Assembly (NCBI GenBank): GCA_016875225.1
Contig: VGRW01000007.1
Location: 1 to 64,000 of the forward strand
Direction: 5' to 3'
Source: Deltaproteobacteria bacterium
GTDB taxonomy: Bacteria; Myxococcota_A; UBA9160; SZUA-336
Length of the DNA: 64,000 bases
This document shows, piece after piece, positions 52,409 to 59,090 of this stretch; the stretch's first letter is position 1, and each line of letters begins with the position of its first letter. Both the position numbers and the translations under genes were made by a program. The notes beneath the pieces are model-generated. The model was not told the origin of the DNA, did not search any database, and saw nothing but the letters and a program-made list of their open reading frames with translations.

Positions 52409-53572
52409 ATGTCCGTCCCCCGCGAGCCCGTCGAGAAGCCGGGCGTGCTCTTCGTCGACGACGAGGTCAACATCCTGAAGGCGATCACGCGCCTGTTCCG
52501 CCAGGAGCCGGTGCGCGTCTACACGGCGAATTCCTCGGCGCAGGCGCTCGCGCTTCTCGAAACCGAGTCGATCCAGGTCGTGGTCTCCGATCAGCGCATG
52601 CCGGGCGGACCCGGCGTGAAGCTGCTCGCGCTGGTGCGCGAACGCTTCCCGGAGATCGTGCGCATCATGCTGACGGGGCACACCGAGATCGACGTCGCGA
52701 TCGAGGCGATCAACCACGGCCAGATCTACCGCCTGATGACGAAGCCCTGGGACGATCACGAGCTGCGCGCCACGGTGCGCCAGGCCCTCGACGACTGGTC
52801 GATGCGCGAGGAGATCCGCCGCCTGAACCAGATCGCGCAGCTCCAGAACGCCGAGCTGCAAGCGATGAACGCCTCGCTCGAGCAGAAGGTCGACGAGCGC
52901 ACGCGCGAGCTGCAGCTCGCGAACCTCGAGCTGCGCAAGGCATACCTGCCCACCGTGCGCGCGCTCTCGGAGGCGGTCGACGCGAAGGATCCGTACACGC
53001 GCGGCCACTCCGAACGCGTCGGCGTCTACGCGTCGCGAATCGCGCGAGAGCTCGGCTGCGGTCTCGACTTCATCGAGCGGATCTACCTGGCCGGCCTGCT
53101 GCACGACATCGGCAAGATCGGCATCCCCGACGCGATCATCGGCAAGCCCGAGCGCCTCTCGCGCGAGGAGTACGCGCAGATGAAGCGCCACCCGGAGATC
53201 GGCGCGCGGATCCTCGAGCCGGTCGCCTTCCTCGCCGACGTCGTTCCGTGCGTGCGCCACCACCACGAGTGGTACGACGGCTCCTCGAACGGCTACCCGT
53301 CGCAGCTCCGCGCCGCGCAGATTCCGTACCCCAGCCGCATCATCCTGGTCGCCGACACCGTCGAGGCGATGACCTCCGATCGCCCGTACCGCAACGCGCT
53401 GCCGTTCGAACGCGTGATCGAGGAGATCGCGACCTTCAGCGGCACGCAGTTCGACCCGGCGGTCGCCGACGCCTTCATCCGCATCGCGGAGCGCGAGGAG
53501 GAGGCCTTCATCGAGACCGCGTCCAAGTTCGACATCGAGGCCTTCGTGCGCGGCACCTGGACGGCGCGATGA
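52409..53572 (+). CDS. Response regulator with HD-GYP domain (c-di-GMP phosphodiesterase)
   Basis: A 387-aa RpfG-like protein. The receiver (12-125) has Asp17-Asp18, phospho-acceptor Asp61 (VVVSDQRMPGG), Thr89 and Lys112 (MTKPW). A coiled coil (~130-180) links it to the HD-GYP domain (180-387), with HD at 232-233 (LLHDIGKIGIPD), the metal ligands in HHHEWYD (284-290) and the GYP tripeptide at 295-297 (SSNGYPSQL). It should degrade c-di-GMP when phosphorylated. Its stop overlaps the V4R-STAS gene, so the two act together. Confidence 0.93.
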   Translation: MSVPREPVEKPGVLFVDDEVNILKAITRLFRQEPVRVYTANSSAQALALLETESIQVVVSDQRMPGGPGVKLLALVRERFPEIVRIMLTGHTEIDVAIEAINHGQIYRLMTKPWDDHELRATVRQALDDWSMREEIRRLNQIAQLQNAELQAMNASLEQKVDERTRELQLANLELRKAYLPTVRALSEAVDAKDPYTRGHSERVGVYASRIARELGCGLDFIERIYLAGLLHDIGKIGIPDAIIGKPERLSREEYAQMKRHPEIGARILEPVAFLADVVPCVRHHHEWYDGSSNGYPSQLRAAQIPYPSRIILVADTVEAMTSDRPYRNALPFERVIEEIATFSGTQFDPAVADAFIRIAEREEEAFIETASKFDIEAFVRGTWTAR

Positions 53573-54549
53573 GCCGCGCGCGGGACGAGGACATGGACGG
53601 GGTCGAGGTGCCGCTCGAGCTTCGCGGCGCGTTCGAGAACCCCGACGAGCTCGCGCGCCTGCGGCGCAACGCCTTCGAGGGCGTGGGGCGACCCTACGCG
53701 GACGGGATCCTGTACGGGATCGGTCTCTCCCGCGGCCTGCTCGACGGGCTGCTCGTCGCGCGCCGCTTCGGCGCCGCGCTCGGCGGCGCGCCGCGCCAGA
53801 GCGGCCCCGGGCTGCCGATGGTCTTCAGGCCCGGTCGCATCCGCGCGGATCGCGGCTTCGGCGGGGAGCTCCAGGATTCGGTCGAGGCAGCGATCCACCT
53901 GCGCGAGCTCGGTCCCGACCCCGATCCCGTCTGTCACGTGAGCGCGGGCTACGGCTCCGGCTGGTACTCGGCACTGCTCGGCGAGTTCCAGCTCGTGCGC
54001 GAGCTGGCGTGCTCCGCGCAGGGCGCGCACGCGTGCAGCTTCGACGCGCGTCCGGCCGCGGCCTGGCTCGACGCCGGCGACGCCTGGGCCGCCACGCGCC
54101 TGGCCTACCTCGACTACGACGCGATGCGATCGGCCGCGCTGGAGCGGCTCGCGCAGGACGTCGACGAGTCGGAGGGCTCGATGATGGGCGCGTTCGACCC
54201 GCTCTCGCCCGCGGTCCACGTCTGGGGTCCGGTGATGATCCTCCCCTACTCGGGCGCCGCCGACTCGCTCGAGGCGGTCGAGACGATTCTCGGCGACCTC
54301 GGTCCGGGCGCGCTCCGCGTCGCCGTGCTCGACCTCACGGGCGCGCGAATCGGGCCGCTCGAAGCGACCGGGCTGCTTCGGCTGCTCGAGGTGCTCGAGG
54401 CGAACAAGCTCGAGAGCATCGTGGTCGGGCCGCCGTGGCTCGCGGACCCGGCCTGGCTGCCCCGCTCGGCGACGCTCTCGCTGCCGCTTCGCGCGGCCGA
54501 GATCTCCGAAGGGATCCGCCTGGCGTTCCAGCTGGCGCGCTTCGTCTAG
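53569..54549 (+). CDS. V4R-STAS domain protein, putative signalling switch
   Basis: A 326-aa protein. Residues ~35-160 match the V4R small-molecule-binding fold: YADGILYGIGLSRGLLDGLL and the typical end GYGSGWYSALLGEF then ACSAQGAHACSF, with Cys122/148/156 as possible metal ligands. Residues ~213-325 form a STAS domain resembling RsbR (VAVLDLTGARIGPLEATGLL), with Thr267 near the position that is phosphorylated in RsbR/RsbS. ATG 53569 overlaps the HD-GYP stop as ATGA. The pairing suggests that ligand sensing feeds into a phosphorylation switch; the partner kinase is not visible. Confidence 0.72.
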   Translation: MSRARDEDMDGVEVPLELRGAFENPDELARLRRNAFEGVGRPYADGILYGIGLSRGLLDGLLVARRFGAALGGAPRQSGPGLPMVFRPGRIRADRGFGGELQDSVEAAIHLRELGPDPDPVCHVSAGYGSGWYSALLGEFQLVRELACSAQGAHACSFDARPAAAWLDAGDAWAATRLAYLDYDAMRSAALERLAQDVDESEGSMMGAFDPLSPAVHVWGPVMILPYSGAADSLEAVETILGDLGPGALRVAVLDLTGARIGPLEATGLLRLLEVLEANKLESIVVGPPWLADPAWLPRSATLSLPLRAAEISEGIRLAFQLARFV

Positions 54550-54553
54550 CGCG

Positions 54554-55549
54554 TCAGCCGAACTGCCGGATCTCGACCCCCGCCTCGCGCAGCAGCCCGA
54601 TCGAGACCTCGCCGAGCAGGAAGTGGGCGTCGTAGACCACCTCCTCGAGACCGGCGTTGATGATCATCTTCGTGCACATCAGGCACGGACACAGCGTGGT
54701 GTAGATGGTGCCGCCGCGCACGCTCACGCCGTGGTAGGCGGACTGGGTCAGCGCGTTCTCCTCGGCGTGGCTGCACAGGCACTCGTCCAGGCGCGTGCCG
54801 GACTCGGCCACGCCGTTGCAGCGCGGGCAGCCGCCCTCGTTGCAGTTGCGGGTGCCGCGCGGCGTGCCGTTGTAGCCGGTCGAGATGATGCGCCGGTCGC
54901 GCGCGATCACGGCTCCGACCTTGCGCTTGACGCAGTTGCTCCGCGACGAGACCACGCGCGCGATGCTCATGAAGTACTCGTCCCAGGACGGCCGCTCGCG
55001 AAACTGCAGCTTGTCGCGCAGCACCTCCCCGAGCTGCGCGGAGAGCTCCTCGAGCGAGCCGTCGTTCGAGATCGTCTCGTCGGCCAGCGCCTTCACGGCG
55101 AGCAGCTGCTGCGCGGCCGCGTCGGCGCTGCCGAGCTCGCGCGCCTCCTGCGCCACGAACGCCTCGAAGGTCGCCGCGTCACCGCCGCGCGCGCGCTCGC
55201 GCGAGCGCTCGAAGCGCACCCGCGGGGAAGCGTCGACCCAGAGCAGGAGCAGCCCGCCGCCCGCGCGCAGGCACTCGACCTCGGCCGGGTGGCGGATCGA
55301 GTCGATGACGTGGTTGCGGTCGCCGGGAAGGTGCACCTGCGCTCGCTCCGCCAGGACCGCCGGGCCGTGGCGATCGCGCAGGCGCCGGCCGCGCTCGATC
55401 ATGTTCTCGCGGGTCGGCGCGAGGCCCTCGCGCGCGAGGTCTTCGCGGATCACGTCCGAGAGCGAGACCGGGTAGAAGCCGCGCCGCTCCAGCAGCCGGA
55501 CGACCTCGCCCTTGCCCGCGGCGTTGGGACCGGCGACTCCGACTCGCAT
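54554..55549 (-). CDS. P-loop kinase-dCMP deaminase fusion
   Basis: A 331-aa protein. Residues 1-180 form a nucleotide-kinase-like domain with Walker A GPNAAGKGE (7-15) and SIRHPAEVECLR. Residues 187-331 form a deoxycytidylate deaminase with catalytic HAEENAL (261-267) and CPCLMC (287-292); the zinc insert NCNEGGCPRCN is also complete. dCMP deaminase supplies dUMP for dTMP synthesis. The two-domain layout is also found in eukaryotic dCMP deaminases and in phage-defence AvcD-type deaminases. ATG 55549 has GGAGA just upstream. Frame extends further up, without homology. Confidence 0.85.
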   Translation of the reverse strand: MRVGVAGPNAAGKGEVVRLLERRGFYPVSLSDVIREDLAREGLAPTRENMIERGRRLRDRHGPAVLAERAQVHLPGDRNHVIDSIRHPAEVECLRAGGGLLLLWVDASPRVRFERSRERARGGDAATFEAFVAQEARELGSADAAAQQLLAVKALADETISNDGSLEELSAQLGEVLRDKLQFRERPSWDEYFMSIARVVSSRSNCVKRKVGAVIARDRRIISTGYNGTPRGTRNCNEGGCPRCNGVAESGTRLDECLCSHAEENALTQSAYHGVSVRGGTIYTTLCPCLMCTKMIINAGLEEVVYDAHFLLGEVSIGLLREAGVEIRQFG

Positions 55550-55611
55550 TCGCTCTCCTCCCCTCGGCCGGCAGCGTACCACGCGTTTGCTAGCCTCGGC
55601 CGGAGCTCGTC

Positions 55612-56559
55612 GTGAAGCAGACCAGAACGCTCGTCACCGGTGCGGCCGGCTTCGTGGGCTCATGGCTCGTGCCGGCGCTCTGCGCCGCGGGACGCGAGCC
55701 GATCGGCAGCGATCTTCCCGGCCAGCCCGCCTGCGATGCGCAGATCGCCTGGCGAGAGTGCGATCTGCGCAGCCGCGCCGCGGTCGACGAGCTCGTCTCG
55801 GCAGCCCGGCCCGACGAGGTCGTGCACCTGGCCGCGATCGCCTCGCCGAGCCAGGTCGAGCGGGAGCCGCTATCGGGCTTGCGCGCGAACTACGTTGCGC
55901 TCGATCACCTGCTGCTCGCCCTGCGCGAGCGCGCCCCGCGAGCACGGCTGCTCTTCGTCTCGACCGGCGAGGTCTACGGTCTCTCCCCGGCGCCCGCTCC
56001 GCCGTGGCGCGAGACCGACCCGCTCCGGCCGATGACCGCGTACGCCGCGACCAAGGCCGCCGCGGAGCAGCGGGTTCGCCTGGCGATCGAGCGCGACGGG
56101 CTCGACGCGCTGATCGCCCGCCCGTTCAACCACACCGGCCGGGGGCGACCGCCGATCTACGCCGAGAGCTCCTTCGCCGAGCAGATCGCGCGCATCGAGC
56201 GCGGCCTGCAGGAGCCGGTGCTCCGGGTCGGGAATCTCGACGCGGAGCGCGACTTCAGCGACGTGCGCGACGTGGTCGCGGCCTACGCCGTGCTGCTCGA
56301 ACGCGGCGAGAGCGGCGCCACCTACAACGTCTGCTCCGGACGCGCGCGGCGGATCGCCGAGATCCTCGAGCTTCTGGTCTCTCGCGCGCGGGTGCGGCCG
56401 CGAATCGAGGTCGACCCGGAGCGCTGGCGCCCGCTTCCCGAGGGGCGCCGCTCGCGCGCGGGGAATTCGGACCGGCTCCGCGCGCTCGGCTGGCGCGCGG
56501 CTCACCCGCTCGAGGACACGCTCGACGCGCTGCTCGACGGCTTTCGGGACGCGCCGTGA
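55612..56559 (+). CDS. Nucleotide-sugar reductase/epimerase (GDP-6-deoxy-4-keto-mannose reductase-like)
   Basis: Extended SDR enzyme of 315 aa. TGAAGFVGSWLV binds NAD(P), FVSTGEVYG is the active-site serine/threonine region, AYAATKAAAE carries Tyr-x3-Lys, and ARPFNHTGRGRPPIYAESSF resembles the Rmd group that makes GDP-rhamnose. NLDAERDFSDVRDVVAAY is the usual late motif. GTG 55612 is the likely start. Its 3' end overlaps prmA by 58 bp in opposite orientation. The exact sugar is uncertain. Confidence 0.83.
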   Translation: MKQTRTLVTGAAGFVGSWLVPALCAAGREPIGSDLPGQPACDAQIAWRECDLRSRAAVDELVSAARPDEVVHLAAIASPSQVEREPLSGLRANYVALDHLLLALRERAPRARLLFVSTGEVYGLSPAPAPPWRETDPLRPMTAYAATKAAAEQRVRLAIERDGLDALIARPFNHTGRGRPPIYAESSFAEQIARIERGLQEPVLRVGNLDAERDFSDVRDVVAAYAVLLERGESGATYNVCSGRARRIAEILELLVSRARVRPRIEVDPERWRPLPEGRRSRAGNSDRLRALGWRAAHPLEDTLDALLDGFRDAP

Positions 56560-57389
56560 AGCAGAAGGCGCGCGCACCAGGTCTCGCCCGACTGGACCTC
56601 GCTCACCTCGCGCACGCAAGCCCAGTCGAGCCCGGCGAGCGCGGCGTCGAGCCTCGGCCGCTCGAGCTCGAGCTGACCCGAGAGCACCAGCGCCCGGCGC
56701 GTCCGAGAAGCGAGCGCCGGCAGGCAGGGCACGAGCTCGTGCAGGAGCAGATTCGCAACGCCCACATCGAAGTGTGCGCCCTTCGCGAGCGCCTCGATCC
56801 CTCCGCAGTAGAGCGAGAGCGGCAGGCGGTTCCGCGCGCGGTTCTCGACCGCGTTCACGATCGCGATCGGATCGGTGTCGAAGCCGACCGCGCGCGCGGC
56901 CCCGACGCGCAGGGCCGCGAGCGCGAGGATGCCGCTTCCCGTGCCCACGTCGAGGACCGACTCGCCCGGGCGCAGCGCCTCGAGCAGGAGCCCGAGGGCG
57001 AGTCGGGTCGAGGCGTGCTCGCCCGAGCCGAAGGCCTGCTGCGGGTCGATCACGAGCTCGGGCTCGCCCGCGCTCGCGCAGAAGCTCGGCCGGATCCAGA
57101 CGCCCGCGACGAGCCGGGGCGCCAGCCCGCTGCGCCACTCGCGCTCCCAGTCCGCGTCGGGCACGAGCTCCGGACCCGACACCGAGATGCGTCGATTCGG
57201 ATCGGCCAGCGCCCGCAGGCCCGCAGCGCTCGCCTCGTCGGGATGGAAGTACGCCAGCATCTCCGCCTCGCGCTCCTCCACGCCGAGCGTGCCGAGCGAT
57301 GACAGCTCGGCAAGCAGCCGCTCGCGCTCGTCCTGCGGCGCCGCGATCCGGAAGACGACGAATTCGTTCGGCCCTGCTCGTCTCGGCAC
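56502..57389 (-). CDS. prmA: Ribosomal protein L11 methyltransferase
   Basis: SAM-dependent enzyme (295 aa) that trimethylates L11. N-terminal L11-binding domain, then DPQQAFGSGEHASTRLAL (typical PrmA), SAM motif VLDVGTGSGILALAAL and VANLLLHELVPCL in place of the usual NILA. GTG 57389 with GGGAGA 8 bases upstream is the likely start. Both its ends overlap opposite-strand genes: rmd-like at the 3' end and the aminopeptidase at the 5' end. Confidence 0.9.
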   Translation of the reverse strand: MPRRAGPNEFVVFRIAAPQDERERLLAELSSLGTLGVEEREAEMLAYFHPDEASAAGLRALADPNRRISVSGPELVPDADWEREWRSGLAPRLVAGVWIRPSFCASAGEPELVIDPQQAFGSGEHASTRLALGLLLEALRPGESVLDVGTGSGILALAALRVGAARAVGFDTDPIAIVNAVENRARNRLPLSLYCGGIEALAKGAHFDVGVANLLLHELVPCLPALASRTRRALVLSGQLELERPRLDAALAGLDWACVREVSEVQSGETWCARLLLHGASRKPSSSASSVSSSG

Positions 57390-58390
57390 TTCTCTTCTCG
57401 TCTCCCGCCGAGTCGGATGCCGACTCGAGCCTCGCGTACCTGGCGCGTCTGGGCGTGGGACAGACGCGGCTTCTGCTCTCGCGCGAGCGCATCACGCCGC
57501 AGCTTCTCGCCTCGCTCGAGCCGATCGAGCAGCAGGGCTACGCGAGCCTGCGCCGCGCGCTCGAGTTCGGAGAGTCGCTCGGACTCGCGCGCACGACAAG
57601 CTACCGCGATCTGGTCGGCGAACGCGGGAGCGGGCTCGTGCACGTGGTGACGGCGGCACCGGCGGATCGGGTCGAGCCGCTCTCCTGGTGGTTCCCGATC
57701 AGCGGACGGGTCTCGTACCGCGGCTACTTCGAAGAGGACCGCGCCCGGAGCTTCGCCGCCGAGCTCGCGAGCCAGGGCTACGACACCTATCTGCGCCCCG
57801 CCCCGCTCTACAGCACGCTCGGCTGGTTCGACGATCCGATTCCGCGCGCGGTGCTCTCCTGGCCCGAGGCCGATCTGGTCGACACGTTCCTGCACGAGCT
57901 CGTGCACCAGACGATCTTCGTCGCGGGCGACATCGCCTACGACGAGGCGCTGGCGAGCTTCATCGCGCACCACGCGACGCTCGAGCTTCTCGCTGCGGAT
58001 CCCGAGCAACGCAGCCGCGCCGAGGGGGGCTTCGCCGACGAGCTCACGTTCGCGGAGCTGCTCGGCGAGCTGCGCGACGAGCTCGAGCTCGTCTACGCCG
58101 CGGCCGCTGACCCGGAGCAGGCCCGGGCGCTTCGCGCTCCGGTCTTCGCGCGCTACCAGCGCGAGGTCCACGCCGCCCGGCCCTGGCGTTCGAAGCGCTA
58201 CGCGCGCTTTCCGGAGCTCGAGCTCTCGAATGCCTGGCTCGCCGCGCAGCGCGCCTACGTCGGCGAGCTGCCCTGCTTCGCGGCGGAGCTCGCGGCGCTC
58301 GGCGGCGACCTCGCCGCCTTCGTGCGCGCGCACCGCGACGAGCCGGGCCATCGCTTCGCGAGCTGCGCCGGTGCGGAGGTCGCGAAGTGA
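57299..58390 (+). CDS. Predicted secreted zinc aminopeptidase
   Basis: Member of the putative aminopeptidase family (PF10023 type), about 363 aa from ATG 57299. The zinc motif HELVH is at about 199-203 in DTFLHELVHQTIFVAGDIAYDEALASFI. The region SWWFPISGRVSYRGYF is another family landmark. An N-terminal RRRIRSALLVSALLFSSPA looks like a signal peptide, possibly with a long basic n-region. The only ATG in reach lies inside prmA on the other strand (91-bp overlap); a later non-ATG start such as CTG 57374 is possible. Confidence 0.78.
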   Translation: MTARQAAARARPAAPRSGRRRIRSALLVSALLFSSPAESDADSSLAYLARLGVGQTRLLLSRERITPQLLASLEPIEQQGYASLRRALEFGESLGLARTTSYRDLVGERGSGLVHVVTAAPADRVEPLSWWFPISGRVSYRGYFEEDRARSFAAELASQGYDTYLRPAPLYSTLGWFDDPIPRAVLSWPEADLVDTFLHELVHQTIFVAGDIAYDEALASFIAHHATLELLAADPEQRSRAEGGFADELTFAELLGELRDELELVYAAAADPEQARALRAPVFARYQREVHAARPWRSKRYARFPELELSNAWLAAQRAYVGELPCFAAELAALGGDLAAFVRAHRDEPGHRFASCAGAEVAK

Positions 58391-58956
58391 CTCGACCGGG
58401 GACGCGCCCGTTCGTGCTCCTCGACCGCGACGGCACGCTGCTCGAGGAGCGCGAGTACGCCTTCCGCCTCGAGGACTACGCGGCGCTCCCGGGCGCGCAC
58501 GCCGCCGTCGCGCGGCTCCGTGCTTCGGGCTTCGGCGTCGTGGTGCTATCGAACCAGTCGGGGATCGCGCGCGGGATCTTCGGCGAGGCCGACCACTCGC
58601 GCTTCGCGGCGCGACTGCGCGAGGACTTCGCCTCGCATGGCGCCGCGCTCGACGGCTACTACCACTGCCCGCACGCGCCCGACGCGGGCTGCGACTGCCG
58701 CAAGCCGCGGACCGGGCTCGCGCTGCGCGCGATGCGCGAGCACGGCGTCGATCTGGCGCGGAGCTTCGTGATCGGGGACAAGGACGTCGACGTGGAGCTG
58801 GCGCGAAACCTCGGCTGTCGCGGCATTCTGGTGCGGACGGGACACGGCGCGGCGCACGTCGGGCGCGTGCCGCCAGGAACTCCGATCGCGAGAGATCTGG
58901 CGGACGCGGTCGAGCGATTCGTGCTCGCGGACGCGGCCGCTCAGCGCGTCACGTAG
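58387..58956 (+). CDS. gmhB: D-glycero-D-manno-heptose 1,7-bisphosphate 7-phosphatase
   Basis: HAD phosphatase of 189 aa in ADP-heptose synthesis for the LPS core. Catalytic Asp13 and Asp15 lie in LLDRDGTLLEE, motif II in VVLSNQSGIARGIF, the zinc loop is CPHAPDAGCDC (Cys94, His96, Cys102, Cys104), and motif IV is VIGDKDVDVELA. GTG 58387 overlaps the aminopeptidase stop. This supports an outer membrane with heptose-containing LPS. Confidence 0.92.
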   Translation: MTRPGTRPFVLLDRDGTLLEEREYAFRLEDYAALPGAHAAVARLRASGFGVVVLSNQSGIARGIFGEADHSRFAARLREDFASHGAALDGYYHCPHAPDAGCDCRKPRTGLALRAMREHGVDLARSFVIGDKDVDVELARNLGCRGILVRTGHGAAHVGRVPPGTPIARDLADAVERFVLADAAAQRVT

Positions 58957-59081
58957 CGCAGGATGATGGCGAGCGCGGCAAGCACCATCAGCACGTTCAG
59001 CACCCAATTGATGCGCCGCCAGTGCGCCGCCCTCTGCTCGCGCCACACCTCGGGATCCACGCCGTCCGGTCGCTTCGCCAT
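58941..59081 (-). CDS. Small single-pass membrane protein of 46 aa
   Basis: A short gene nine bases after the comEC stop on the same strand. The product starts MAKRPDGVDPEVWREQRAAH, then has a basic patch (WRRIN) and one membrane segment (WVLNVLMVLAALAIILRYV), ending in TR, which suggests a cytoplasmic N-terminus. The ribosome-binding site is weak (GAGGA 16 bases upstream). The amphipathic helix plus hydrophobic segment is unlike random GC-rich frames. The last 16 bp overlap gmhB. No family is recognised. Confidence 0.6.
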   Translation of the reverse strand: MAKRPDGVDPEVWREQRAAHWRRINWVLNVLMVLAALAIILRYVTR

Positions 59082-59090
59082 GCGCGAAGT

